From CAZAAW01 sp964483325 (GTDB lineage: Bacteria; Pseudomonadota; Alphaproteobacteria; Rhizobiales; Kaistiaceae), in assembly GCA_964483325.1 (NCBI GenBank), contig CAZAAW010000010.1:36023-100022 (forward strand): a stretch of 64,000 bases of DNA, in the 5' to 3' direction. A program made the position numbers and the translations under genes. This document shows, piece by piece, positions 38,750 to 47,727 of the stretch. Below the pieces are notes generated by a model, which was not told the DNA's origin, made no database searches, and saw nothing but the letters and a program-made list of their open reading frames with translations. Every line of letters begins with the position of its first letter. Position 1 is the stretch's first letter.

Positions 38750-40210
38750 TTAGGCAGCGACGGTCGGGGTCGGGACGAAGTCGGGCGCGTCGGTCGACGT
38801 GTAGTCGAAGGTGACATCGCCCCAAGTGTCGAGGGCCTGCTTCAGCGGCAGGCAGTGACGGGCCGCCTCCTGCAGGATCTGCGGACCCTCGGCCAGGTAG
38901 TCGCGGCCGGAGTTGCGGGCGAAGATCATCGCCTCGAGGGCGACGCGGTTGGCGATGGCGCCAGCCTGGATGCCCATCGGATGGCCGATCGTGCCGCCGC
39001 CGAACTGCAGGACGTTGTCCTCGCCCAGGTAGTGGATGAGCTGGTGCATCTGGCCGGCATGAATGCCGCCCGAGGCCACCGGCATCATCTTGTTGAGGCT
39101 CGCCCAGTTCTGGTCGAAGAAGATGCCGTGCTCGAGGCGCATCGGATTGAAGTCCTCGCGGCAGATGTCGTAGTAGCCGCGCGTCGTGTTCGGGTCGCCT
39201 TCCAGCTTGCCGACGACCGTGCCGGCATGGATGTGGTCGACACCGGCCAGGCGCATCCACTTGGCGATGACGCGGAACGACACGCCGTGGCTCTTCTGGC
39301 GCGTATAGGTGCCATGGCCCGCACGGTGCAGGTGCAGGATCATGTCGTTCTTGCGGGCCCACTTGGCCATCGACTGGATGGCGGTGTAGCCGATGACGAG
39401 GTCGATCATGACGATGCAGGACCCGAGCTCCTTGGCGAACTCGGCGCGCTCATACATGTCCTCCATCGTCGCCGCGGTGACGTTGAGGTAGGTGCCCTTG
39501 ACCTCACCGGTCTCGGCCTCGGCGCGGCTGACGGCCTCCATGCAGTAGAGGAAGCGGTCGCGCCAGTGCATGAAGGGCTGCGAGTTGATGTTCTCGTCGT
39601 CCTTGGTGAAGTCGAGACCACCCTTCAGCGCCTCGTAGACGACGCGGCCGTAGTTGCGGCCGGACAGGCCGAGCTTCGGCTTGACGGTTGCGCCGAGCAG
39701 CGGCCGGCCGAACTTGTCGAGGCGCTCGCGCTCCACGACGATGCCGGTGGCCGGGCCCTGGAAGGTCTTCACATAGGCGACCGGGAAGCGCATGTCCTCC
39801 AGGCGGAGGGCCTTCAGCGGCTTGAAGCCGAAGACGTTGCCGATGATCGACGCCGACAGGTTGGCGATCGAGCCCGGCTCGAACAGGTCGAGGTCGTAGG
39901 CGATATAGGCAAAATACTGGTTGTCGGCGTTCGGAACCGGGTCGACACGATAGGCCTTGGCGCGGTACTTTTCCGTCGCGGTCAGGCGATCGGTCCACAC
40001 CACCGTCCAGGTGGCCGTCGACGATTCGCCGGCAACTGCCGCCGCAGCTTCGACCGGGTCGACGCCGTCCTGCGGCGTGATGCGGAAGACAGCGATGACG
40101 TCGGTGTCCTTCGGCTGGTAGTCGGGCTCCCAGTAGCCCATCCGCCGATATTCCATGACGCCCGAGCGGTAGCGGTCCTTGCCCTTCACAGTCTTGGCTG
40201 CGGTATCCAT
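38750..40210 (-). CDS. cbbL: RuBisCO large subunit, form I red type
   Basis: 486 residues. Fixes CO2 onto ribulose-1,5-bisphosphate. Active-site segments: GATVKPKLGLSGRNYGR (catalytic Lys), GGLDFTKDDENINSQPFMHW (carbamylated Lys), MILHLHRAGHGTYTRQKSHG, HAGTVVGKLEGD (loop 6 Lys) and VLQFGGGTIGHPMGIQAGA. All catalytic residues appear intact. Lies between cbbA and cbbS in the cbb operon. Confidence 0.97.
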   Translation of the reverse strand: MDTAAKTVKGKDRYRSGVMEYRRMGYWEPDYQPKDTDVIAVFRITPQDGVDPVEAAAAVAGESSTATWTVVWTDRLTATEKYRAKAYRVDPVPNADNQYFAYIAYDLDLFEPGSIANLSASIIGNVFGFKPLKALRLEDMRFPVAYVKTFQGPATGIVVERERLDKFGRPLLGATVKPKLGLSGRNYGRVVYEALKGGLDFTKDDENINSQPFMHWRDRFLYCMEAVSRAEAETGEVKGTYLNVTAATMEDMYERAEFAKELGSCIVMIDLVIGYTAIQSMAKWARKNDMILHLHRAGHGTYTRQKSHGVSFRVIAKWMRLAGVDHIHAGTVVGKLEGDPNTTRGYYDICREDFNPMRLEHGIFFDQNWASLNKMMPVASGGIHAGQMHQLIHYLGEDNVLQFGGGTIGHPMGIQAGAIANRVALEAMIFARNSGRDYLAEGPQILQEAARHCLPLKQALDTWGDVTFDYTSTDAPDFVPTPTVAA

Positions 40211-40241
40211 CTTTTTCTTTCCTGTGTTAGCGGAAGCGTAA

Positions 40242-40265
40242 GGCCGCGCCGTTGCCGGCGCGGCC
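40242..40265 (-). promoter_or_regulatory. Intercistronic hairpin between cbbA and cbbL
   Basis: GGCCGCGCC (40242-40250), 6-base loop, GGCGCGGCC (40257-40265): perfect 9-bp stem. May mark a processing or stability element that raises cbbLS message over upstream genes. Confidence 0.5.
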
Positions 40266-40272
40266 GGCGAGG

Positions 40273-41352
40273 TCAGGCGGCACGGGCCGGCATGATCTTC
40301 GGATCCAGCGCGCCGCTACGGTATTGCTTGGCCATTTCGGCGAGAGGGATGACCTTGATCTTGGAGGCCTGACCGGCAGCGCCGAATTCCTGTAGACGCT
40401 GCTTGCAAAGCTCGCGCATGGCATCCATGGCGGGCTTTAAGAACTTGCGCGGGTCGAACTCGCTTTTGTTGGCCAAGGCGATCTTGCGGAACTGACCGGT
40501 CATCGCCAGCCGGCAATCCGTGTCGATATTGACCTTGCGGACGCCGTGCTTGATGCCGCGGACGATCTCTTCCACCGGCACACCCCATGTCTGGGGCATC
40601 TCGCCGCCGGCGGCGTTGAATATGTCCTGCAGTTCCTGCGGCACTGAGGAGGAGCCGTGCATCACCAGATGCGTGTTGGGCAGCTTCCGGTGAATCTCTT
40701 CGATGACGTGCATGGCCAGGACGTCGCTGTCCGGCTTGCGCGTGAACTTGTAGGCGCCGTGGGACGTGCCCATGGCGATGGCGAGCGCGTCGACCTTGGT
40801 GCGGGCGACGAAATCGACCGCCTGGTCCGGATCGGTCAGCAGCTGGTCATGCGACAGCTCGCCTTCGGCGCCGTGGCCGTCCTCGGCCTCGCCCTTGCCC
40901 GATTCCAGCGAGCCGAGAACGCCGAGCTCGCCTTCCACCGAGGCGCCGACCCAGTGGGCCATTTCGGCGACGCGCTGGGTGATGCCGAGATTGTATTCGT
41001 AGGACGCCGGCGTCTTGGCGTCGGCCTCGAGCGAGCCGTCCATCATCACCGACGTGAAGCCGTGCTGGATGGCGGTCAGGCAGGTGGCTTCGTTATTGCC
41101 GTGGTCCTGATGCATGCAGAGCGGGATCGACGGATAGATTTCCGTCAGGGCCTCGATCATCTTCGACAGCATGATGTCGTTGGCGTAGGCGCGGGCGCCG
41201 CGGCTGGCCTGGATGATCACCGGCGCGTCCACCGCGGCGGCGGCCTCCATGATGGCCAGGCCCTGCTCCATGTTGTTGATGTTGAAGGCCGGAACGCCGT
41301 AGCTGTTCTCCGCGGCATGATCGAGAAGCTGCCGGAGGGTAATGCGGGCCAA
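40273..41352 (-). CDS. cbbA: Fructose/sedoheptulose-bisphosphate aldolase, class II
   Basis: 359 residues. Zn-dependent aldolase: metal His in IPLCMHQDHGNNEA, GASVEGELGVLGSLESGKGE region, LVMHGSSSVPQELQ and GVRKVNIDTDCRLA (substrate phosphate and Schiff-base-free site). The start is a TTG at 41350-41352 (read as Met; then ARITLRQLLDHAAENSYGVP), chosen because GGAGAACGACA precedes it and the family begins MARI; no ATG is available nearby. Part of cbbFPTALSX. Confidence 0.93.
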   Translation of the reverse strand: MARITLRQLLDHAAENSYGVPAFNINNMEQGLAIMEAAAAVDAPVIIQASRGARAYANDIMLSKMIEALTEIYPSIPLCMHQDHGNNEATCLTAIQHGFTSVMMDGSLEADAKTPASYEYNLGITQRVAEMAHWVGASVEGELGVLGSLESGKGEAEDGHGAEGELSHDQLLTDPDQAVDFVARTKVDALAIAMGTSHGAYKFTRKPDSDVLAMHVIEEIHRKLPNTHLVMHGSSSVPQELQDIFNAAGGEMPQTWGVPVEEIVRGIKHGVRKVNIDTDCRLAMTGQFRKIALANKSEFDPRKFLKPAMDAMRELCKQRLQEFGAAGQASKIKVIPLAEMAKQYRSGALDPKIMPARAA

Positions 41353-41423
41353 TGTCGTTCTCCTTGATCGAGTCTTCGGCTTGGTCTCAGGTTTCTGGGG
41401 CAGCGATCGCCCCCCGCGGATAA

Positions 41424-43430
41424 CTAGCGCACCAGGGCCTTGGCTGCAGCGACCACCGCTGCCGATGTGATGCCGAAATGCTCGTAGAGCTTCTCGGCCG
41501 GCGCCGAGGCTCCGAAGCCCTCCATGCCGATGAAGACATCGTCCTCGCGCAGGAAACGGTCCCAGCTGTCGCGGATCGCCGCCTCGATGGCGATGCGCGG
41601 TGCCTCGCCGAGAACTTCCTTGCGGTAGGCAAGCGGCTGCCGCTTGAAGAGCTCGAAGGACGGCAGCGACACGACCACCGCCTTGATGCCCTCGGCGGCC
41701 AGCTGCTCGGCGGCCTCCACCGCGAGGTGCACCTCCGAGCCGGTCGACATGATCGTCACCTGGCGGTCGCCGGCATTGCCGCGCAGGATGTAGCCGCCGC
41801 GCGCCGTCAGGTTCTCCGCCGACGGTTCGACGCGAAGGGCCGGGATGCCCTGGCGGGTGAGCGACATGACGGACGGACCGTCGGCATGCTGCAGCGCCGT
41901 CAGCCAGCTCTCGGCCGTCTCGATCGCGTCGGCCGGCCGGAACACCAGGAGGTTGGGAATGGCCCGCAGCGCCGACATGTGCTCCACCGGCTGATGCGTC
42001 GGGCCGTCCTCGCCGAGGCCGATGGAATCGTGCGTCATGATGTGGATGACGCGGACGCCCATCAGGGCGCCGAGGCGGATGGCGCCGCGCGAATAGTCGG
42101 CAAAGGCGAGGAAGGTGCCGCCGTAGGGAATGAAGCCGCCATGCAGGGCGATGCCGTTCATCGCTGCGGCCATGCCGAATTCGCGCACGCCGTAGTGAAT
42201 ATAGGTCCCGCCATAGTTGGTGGCGGAGACGGAGGTGTGGCTCTTGATCCGGGTGCCGACCGACCCGGTGAGGTCGGCCGAGCCGCCGAGGAGGCCCGGC
42301 AGCGTCGGGATGAGAACCTCCAGGGTCGCCTGCGAGGACTGGCGCGTCGCAAGCTTCGGCTTCTCGGCGACCCACTTCTCCTTCAGCGCGGCGATGGCCT
42401 GCTCGGCTTCGGCACCGACCTTGCCGGCCTGCATCGTCTCGAACAGCGTCCGCTTGTCGGCCGGTGCGGCCGCGAGGCGCGCTTCCCAGGCCTGGCGATC
42501 CTTGCTGCCGCGGCCGCCGACATCCCGCCAGGCGGCAGCGACGGCATTGGGCAGCTCGAACGGCCCGGCGGTCCAGCCGAGCTTCTGGCGGGCGCCCGCG
42601 ATCTCCTCGGCGCCGAGCGGCGAGCCGTGCACGTCATGCGAGCCGGCCTTGGTCGGCGCACCCCAGCCGATGACGGTGCGGCAGGCGATCAGCGACGGCC
42701 GGTCGGTCTGGCGCTCTTCCTCGATCGCCTGGGCGACGGCCTCCGCATCGTGGCCGTCGACGCGGCGAACCGACCAGCCGGCGGCGGCGAAACGGGCGAC
42801 CTGGTCGGTCGAGGTCGACAGCGAGGTGGCGCCGTCGATCGAGATCTGGTTGTCGTCGAAGAGAACGATAAGCCGGGAAAGCTTCAGGTGGCCGGCAAGG
42901 TCGATCGCCTCGTGGCTGACACCCTCCATCAGGCAGCCGTCGCCGGCGATGACATAGGTGTAGTGATCAACCAGGTCGTCGCCGAAGCGGGCGTTGAGCA
43001 AGCGCTCGGCAAGCGCCATGCCGACCGAGGTGGCGAGCCCCTGGCCAAGCGGCCCGGTGGTCATCTCGATGCCGGTGGCATGGCCGTATTCGGGATGGCC
43101 GGCGGTGCGCGAGCCGAGCTGGCGGAAATTGCGCAGCTCGTCGATCGTCATGTCGGCATAGCCGGTCAGATGCAGCAGCGAATAGAGCAGCATCGAGCCG
43201 TGGCCGGCCGACAGGACGAAGCGGTCGCGATCCGGCCACAGCGGCGCGGTCGGATCGAACTTCAGGAAGCGGCTGAAGAGAACCGTGGCGACATCCGCCA
43301 TGCCCATGGGCATGCCGGGATGGCCGGACTTGGCGGCCTGCACCGCGTCCATCGACAGGAAGCGGATGGCGTTGGCCATCGTGCGGCTGTCGACAGCGGC
43401 GGGCGCGTCAGTGACGGTGGCGTCGGTCAT
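41424..43430 (-). CDS. cbbT: Transketolase
   Basis: 668 residues. Thiamine diphosphate enzyme of ribulose-5-phosphate regeneration. Motifs: RFLSMDAVQAAKSGHPGMPMG, the TPP-binding GDGCLMEGVSHEA, DDNQISIDGAT, and pyrimidine-domain YGVREFGMAAAMNGIALHGG and HDSIGLGEDGPTHQPVEH. The ATG at 43430 is chosen; a GTG at 43451 that overlaps the cbbP stop (GTGA) would add seven residues and is a real alternative. Confidence 0.95.
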   Translation of the reverse strand: MTDATVTDAPAAVDSRTMANAIRFLSMDAVQAAKSGHPGMPMGMADVATVLFSRFLKFDPTAPLWPDRDRFVLSAGHGSMLLYSLLHLTGYADMTIDELRNFRQLGSRTAGHPEYGHATGIEMTTGPLGQGLATSVGMALAERLLNARFGDDLVDHYTYVIAGDGCLMEGVSHEAIDLAGHLKLSRLIVLFDDNQISIDGATSLSTSTDQVARFAAAGWSVRRVDGHDAEAVAQAIEEERQTDRPSLIACRTVIGWGAPTKAGSHDVHGSPLGAEEIAGARQKLGWTAGPFELPNAVAAAWRDVGGRGSKDRQAWEARLAAAPADKRTLFETMQAGKVGAEAEQAIAALKEKWVAEKPKLATRQSSQATLEVLIPTLPGLLGGSADLTGSVGTRIKSHTSVSATNYGGTYIHYGVREFGMAAAMNGIALHGGFIPYGGTFLAFADYSRGAIRLGALMGVRVIHIMTHDSIGLGEDGPTHQPVEHMSALRAIPNLLVFRPADAIETAESWLTALQHADGPSVMSLTRQGIPALRVEPSAENLTARGGYILRGNAGDRQVTIMSTGSEVHLAVEAAEQLAAEGIKAVVVSLPSFELFKRQPLAYRKEVLGEAPRIAIEAAIRDSWDRFLREDDVFIGMEGFGASAPAEKLYEHFGITSAAVVAAAKALVR

Positions 43431-43447
43431 GGCGACAGGGTTCCCTT

Positions 43448-44323
43448 TCACTCGGCGGTGCGTCTGCGATCCATCATCTTGAGGATCAGCGGGGTGAGGA
43501 TGAGCTGCATGGCGAGTTCCATGCTGCCGCCCGGCACGACGATGGAGTTGGCACGGGACATGAAGCTGTCGTGGATCATCGACAGCAGGTAGGGGAAGTC
43601 GATGCCGCGCGGATTGGCGAAGCGGATGACGACGATCGATTCATTCGGCGTCGGGATCCATCGCGCCGTGAAAGGGTTCGACGTATCGACCGTCGGGGCG
43701 CGCTGGAAGTTGATGTCGGTCTGCGAGAACTGCGGAACGATATATTCGACATAGTCGGGCATGCGCCGCAGGATGGTGTCGGTCACCGCCTGCGTGGAGT
43801 AGCCGCGCGCTTCCCGGTCCCGGTGGATCTTCTGGATCCACTCGAGATTGATGACCGGCACGACACCGATCTTGAGGTCGGCATGCTTGGCGAGGTTGAC
43901 CTGGCCGGTCACCACGGCGCCGTGCAGGCCCTCGTAGAAGAGCAGGTCGGTGTTCGGTTCGAACTCTTCCCAGGCGGTGAAGGTGCCGGGCGGTGAGCCG
44001 TACTGGTCGGCCTCGCCCTGGTCGTGGACGTAGCGCCGGGTCTTGCCGCCGCCGGTCTCGCTGTATTCGCGGAAGGTCCGCTCCAGCTCTTCCAGGAGGT
44101 TCGCCTCCGGGCCGAAATGGCTGAAGCGATGATTGCCCTTCTTCTCTTCCTCGGCCATGACGGCGCGCATCTCGGCGCGGTCATAGCGGTGGAAGGCATC
44201 GCCCTCGATATAGGCGGCGTTGATGCCTTCGCGCCGGAAGATGTTGACGAAGGTCTTCTTGACCGAGCTCGTCCCGGCGCCCGAGGAGCCGGTGATGGAA
44301 ATGATGGGATGACGTCGCGACAC
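43448..44323 (-). CDS. cbbP: Phosphoribulokinase
   Basis: 291 residues, proteobacterial (octameric) PRK type. P-loop HPIISITGSSGAGTSSVKKT, YIEGDAFHRYDRAEM with the catalytic Asp, HFGPEANLLEELE, and EGLHGAVVTGQVNLAKHADL. The start is a GTG at 44321-44323 giving VSRRHPIISITG, the usual family beginning; the longer frame is antisense-like. Lies 13 bases after cbbF. Confidence 0.95.
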   Translation of the reverse strand: MSRRHPIISITGSSGAGTSSVKKTFVNIFRREGINAAYIEGDAFHRYDRAEMRAVMAEEEKKGNHRFSHFGPEANLLEELERTFREYSETGGGKTRRYVHDQGEADQYGSPPGTFTAWEEFEPNTDLLFYEGLHGAVVTGQVNLAKHADLKIGVVPVINLEWIQKIHRDREARGYSTQAVTDTILRRMPDYVEYIVPQFSQTDINFQRAPTVDTSNPFTARWIPTPNESIVVIRFANPRGIDFPYLLSMIHDSFMSRANSIVVPGGSMELAMQLILTPLILKMMDRRRTAE

Positions 44324-44336
44324 GCGGGCGGCCCTC

Positions 44337-45371
44337 TCAGACGCGCAGGAGCCCGCGCGTGCCGAAGAGCGGCGCGCGGTTGGCGGCGGGGTTGATGTCG
44401 TTGTAGTAGCGGCCGATCTGCTCGACATGGTCGGTCGAGCCGAAGACCAGCGGCGTGCGCTGGTGGATGTCCTGCGGCACGATGTCGAGGATGCGCTTGC
44501 GCCCGGTGGTGGCGGCGCCGCCGGCCTGCTCGGTCACGAAGGCCACCGGATTGGCCTCGTAGACGAGGCGGAGCCGGCCCTTCTCGTAGGTCTTGCGCGA
44601 GTCGCCGGGATAGAGGAAGACGCCGCCGCGCTGGAAGATGCGGAACGCTTCCGCCACCAGCGAGGCGCCCCAGCGCATGTTGTAGTCGAGGGCGAGGGGA
44701 CCGTCGGCCCCGGCGATACAGTCGTCGATATAGGCCCGGACGTGCTCGTCCCAGTGCCGGTAGTTCGAGGAATTGATCGCGTATTCGCGCTTGCCGCGCG
44801 GCACCGACACCGCGGCGATGGTCTCGTGGAAGGTCCGGGTCGCCGGGTCGAGCGCGTAGATCGACGTGCCTTCGCCCCAGCTCGCCACCATGGCGGTGCG
44901 CGGCCCATAGATCACGAAGCCGGCGGCAAGCTGGCTGTGGCCGGGCTGGTAGAGCGAGGCGGCGGGATCGCCGTCGACGACCGGGATGAGGGAGAAGATC
45001 GTGCCGATCGACATGTTGGTGTCGATATTGGAGGAGCCGTCGAGCGGGTCGATCGCCACCAGCAGCGGCGCATCCGCCTTGAGCGGCACCACAGCCTCCT
45101 GCTCCTCCGACGCGTAGCCCGCGACCGGGGCACCCCGCAGGGCGTCGAGGAAGATGGCGTCGGACTGGGCGTCGAGGCCCTTCTGGACGTCGCCGCTGGC
45201 ATTGACGAAGCCGGGCTGCTGCTCCGTCGGTTTGTCGGAATAGGCACCGGCGGCAATGATGGCCGACAGTTCCGCGCTCGCCCTGGCGATTGTCGTCAGG
45301 GTTTGCGCCACAGCCTGCTGTGTCGGGCCACGTGCCGCGAATTCGCTCAGTGCATCTTCAAGAGACCGCAA
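44337..45371 (-). CDS. cbbF: Fructose-1,6-/sedoheptulose-1,7-bisphosphatase class I
   Basis: 344 residues. Class I FBPase metal site ASEEQEAVVPL and AIDPLDGSSNIDTNMSIGTIFSL are present. First gene of the cbb operon, facing divergent cbbR across 192 bases. In form IC operons the enzyme usually also cleaves sedoheptulose bisphosphate. Confidence 0.95.
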   Translation of the reverse strand: MRSLEDALSEFAARGPTQQAVAQTLTTIARASAELSAIIAAGAYSDKPTEQQPGFVNASGDVQKGLDAQSDAIFLDALRGAPVAGYASEEQEAVVPLKADAPLLVAIDPLDGSSNIDTNMSIGTIFSLIPVVDGDPAASLYQPGHSQLAAGFVIYGPRTAMVASWGEGTSIYALDPATRTFHETIAAVSVPRGKREYAINSSNYRHWDEHVRAYIDDCIAGADGPLALDYNMRWGASLVAEAFRIFQRGGVFLYPGDSRKTYEKGRLRLVYEANPVAFVTEQAGGAATTGRKRILDIVPQDIHQRTPLVFGSTDHVEQIGRYYNDINPAANRAPLFGTRGLLRV

Positions 45372-45537
45372 GGTCCATTTCCTCCCTGGGGATGCGCTCG
45401 GCCTCTCCCGGGCCGGTCGCAGTGATTGCCGCTCTTACCATCTGGGGGCTGGTCATCGGGGCAATGCCCGTTCCGGTCCGGGCAGCGGCACCATACCCAT
45501 CCCACGCCCAAAGCAAAATGAAATAATCTTGGCTATC

Positions 45538-45556
45538 CGATAAATCCAATTTATCG
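45538..45556. promoter_or_regulatory. CbbR-type operator, perfect palindrome
   Basis: CGATAAAT (45538-45545), CCA, ATTTATCG (45549-45556). The inner TAA-N7-TTA fits the T-N11-A/TNA-N7-TNA pattern of CbbR boxes. It ends 7 bases before the cbbR ATG, so binding there should block cbbR itself while activating the divergent operon. Confidence 0.75.
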
Positions 45557-45563
45557 TCGCGTC

Positions 45564-46520
45564 ATGAAGAACATCACGCTCAAGCAGCTGCGGTCCGTCG
45601 CCGCCATCACCCGCTCCGGCAGAATCGCCAACGCCGCCAAGGAATTGAACCTTACGACTCCGGCCATCACCAGCCAGCTCAAGCTGCTGGAGGCGGAACT
45701 GGGCGTTCCGCTGTTCGATCGCACCCAGCAGGGTATGCGACCCACAGCCGCGGGATGGGAAGTCTTCCGGACGGCCTCGCGCATCGCCGACCTGCTGACC
45801 GAATGCGAGGAAAGGATCGCCGACCTGAAGGGACTCAAGGCCGGCGTGGTGACGGTCGGCATCGCCTCGACGGGGAAATATTTCGCGCCGCGTCTCATGG
45901 CTGCCTTCATGAAGGCCAATCCGCATATCGAGATCAAGCTCAATATAGGCAATCGCGAGGCGATGGTGGACGCGCTGCGCGACTATGCCGTCGACCTCGC
46001 CATCATGGGCCGGCCGCCGCACGATTTCGCCGTCGACGCGGTGTCGCTCGGCGAGCATCCGCTGATCGTCATCGCCTCGCCGGACCATCCGCTCGCCCGG
46101 GCGCGCAACATCGCCAAGCAGCAGCTGGCCGGGGAGCGCTTCCTGATGCGCGAGGAGGGGTCGGGGACGCGGGCGTCGTTTGATGTCTTCTTCTTCGACA
46201 TCGGCGGCGGCGACGGCGCAGCGGGCGTCGAGATGGGCAGCAACGAGACGATCAAGCAGGCGGTGATGGCCGGCCTGGGCATCGCCCTCATCTCGGGCCA
46301 CACCGTCGCCGCCGAGCTCGCCGATGGGCGGCTCATCGCCCTCGACATCGAGGGCCTGCCGATCCGGCGGGAGTGGTTCACCGTCCATCGCGCCGACCGG
46401 ACGATGTCGACGGCCGCCAGCGCCTTTCTCGACTTCACCCGGACCAGAGGCGCCGATTTCCTGCCGCCGGCCGATCTCTTCCACAGCGGCCGCAATGGGC
46501 GCGGCGCGGCGAACGCCTGA
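45564..46520 (+). CDS. cbbR: LysR-type Calvin cycle regulator CbbR
   Basis: 318 residues. Helix-turn-helix MKNITLKQLRSVAAITRSGR, AAKELNLTTPAITSQLKLLE; effector domain VVTVGIASTGKYFAPRLMAA and VDLAIMGRPPHDF typical of CbbR. Divergent from cbbF, the standard position. There is no recognisable ribosome site directly before the ATG; the operator palindrome occupies that space. The stop lies within a hairpin. Confidence 0.94.
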   Translation: MKNITLKQLRSVAAITRSGRIANAAKELNLTTPAITSQLKLLEAELGVPLFDRTQQGMRPTAAGWEVFRTASRIADLLTECEERIADLKGLKAGVVTVGIASTGKYFAPRLMAAFMKANPHIEIKLNIGNREAMVDALRDYAVDLAIMGRPPHDFAVDAVSLGEHPLIVIASPDHPLARARNIAKQQLAGERFLMREEGSGTRASFDVFFFDIGGGDGAAGVEMGSNETIKQAVMAGLGIALISGHTVAAELADGRLIALDIEGLPIRREWFTVHRADRTMSTAASAFLDFTRTRGADFLPPADLFHSGRNGRGAANA

Positions 46521-46532
46521 GGCGTTCGCCGC
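46506..46532. terminator. Hairpin over the cbbR stop codon
   Basis: GCGGCGAACGCC (46506-46517), TGA loop, GGCGTTCGCCGC (46521-46532): perfect 12-bp stem, 3-base loop, no T-run. Lies between convergent genes. Confidence 0.6.
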
Positions 46533-46538
46533 TGCCGA

Positions 46539-47711
46539 TCAGCGCGGCGGCATCCCAGGCATCGGCATGCCCGGCAGGGCCGGCATCTGCTGTCCGCCAG
46601 GCATGCCCGGAAGCCCCGGTGTCTGGATCGGGTTGATGCCGCCCGGGCCGACGCCGGCCGGCGGCGCGGGCGGCGGAGGCGGCGCCTGGACGAGGTCGGT
46701 GACCTCGCGCTGCAGCGCCGCGACGCGGTAGCTCGGCAGCAGGAACGCCCAGTTCTTGGTGCGGTCGTTGATCGCCTTCGCCTTGTCGGCACCGGCGCTG
46801 CCCTCCGGAGCGCTCGCCGAATAGGCGACCCAGGTCTGGCCATCGGCCGTGCCGAGCCGGACGTCGAGCTGCATGTCGTCGGCCGTCTTGAAGCGAATGG
46901 TGCGCGCATCCGGCGGGAAGGTCACCGTGTCGAGGGCGCGGGCATTGTCGAAGGTCGTCGAGACGATGCCCTGCGACAGGTTCTTGATGTTGTTGCTGTT
47001 GGCGACGAGATCGGCGCCGCCATATTTCGGGTCCAGCGACAGCACCTCGTATTCGCCGGTTTGGACGTTGCTCTTGGTGCTGTCGAAGACGACCTTGTCG
47101 CCCTCGAGAATTGTGATGCTGCGCACGTCCGGGCCGGGGACGTGGACGATCTGGTCGAACCAGTTCTGCAGGAAGTCGGGCACGAAGACAGTGCCCTCGG
47201 CGAGCCAGGCCTGCGCCTTGCCCGGCTCGCGGATGAAGGTGCCGCCGCGCGGGTTGGCGCCGATGCTGCGGCTGCGGCGGCCGATCAGCACGTCGGCGAG
47301 CGTGTTGCCATTGGCGGCGACGGTGGTGACATGCACGGCGGCCGAGCCCGGCCCGACATCGCCGACGTCGATCTCCTTGTACCAGTCCGGATTGTCGGTC
47401 TTCGGCTCATAGGCCTTGAGGCCGGCAATGGAGGCGACGAGCTGCTGCACCGGTTCGCGCTTCGCCGGATAATCGCCGAGCTCGATCGCCACCCAGTCAT
47501 TGCCGCGCTTCTCCAGCACCAGCTTGTAGCTGCGGTTCTGGATCTCGACCCGGCTGACGTCGTTGGGATGGTCGGCAAGGGCGGCGAAGACCGGCGCCTG
47601 CGACGGGCGCGCCGGATTGGAAGCCAGCTGCTCGCTGACCAGCGCCCAGCCGGCGCCGATGACCGCGACGACGGTGACGATGGCGAGCGTGAGGAATGCC
47701 CTTGGCGTCAT
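46539..47711 (-). CDS. DUF4340 domain protein of a Gld-type ABC system
   Basis: 390 residues. One N-terminal membrane anchor (FLTLAIVTVVAVIGAGWALV), then an extracytoplasmic DUF4340 region (SYKLVLEKRGNDWVAIELGD, IGRRSRSIGANPRGGTFIRE). The C terminus is a Pro/Gly/Met-rich tail (PGLPGMPGGQQMPALPGMPM), probably disordered. Last gene of a four-gene operon with the GldA/F/G-like proteins; DUF4340 is a common partner of such systems. Function unknown. Confidence 0.85.
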   Translation of the reverse strand: MTPRAFLTLAIVTVVAVIGAGWALVSEQLASNPARPSQAPVFAALADHPNDVSRVEIQNRSYKLVLEKRGNDWVAIELGDYPAKREPVQQLVASIAGLKAYEPKTDNPDWYKEIDVGDVGPGSAAVHVTTVAANGNTLADVLIGRRSRSIGANPRGGTFIREPGKAQAWLAEGTVFVPDFLQNWFDQIVHVPGPDVRSITILEGDKVVFDSTKSNVQTGEYEVLSLDPKYGGADLVANSNNIKNLSQGIVSTTFDNARALDTVTFPPDARTIRFKTADDMQLDVRLGTADGQTWVAYSASAPEGSAGADKAKAINDRTKNWAFLLPSYRVAALQREVTDLVQAPPPPPAPPAGVGPGGINPIQTPGLPGMPGGQQMPALPGMPMPGMPPR

Positions 47712-47727
47712 GACTGGACCTCTGCGC

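Noticed and set aside
38312..40372. 686-codon plus-strand frame
   Set aside because: Antisense to cbbS and cbbL, which are certain; GC-rich codon bias opens such shadow frames throughout the window.
41478..43592. 704-codon plus-strand frame
   Set aside because: Antisense to transketolase; no domain resemblance.
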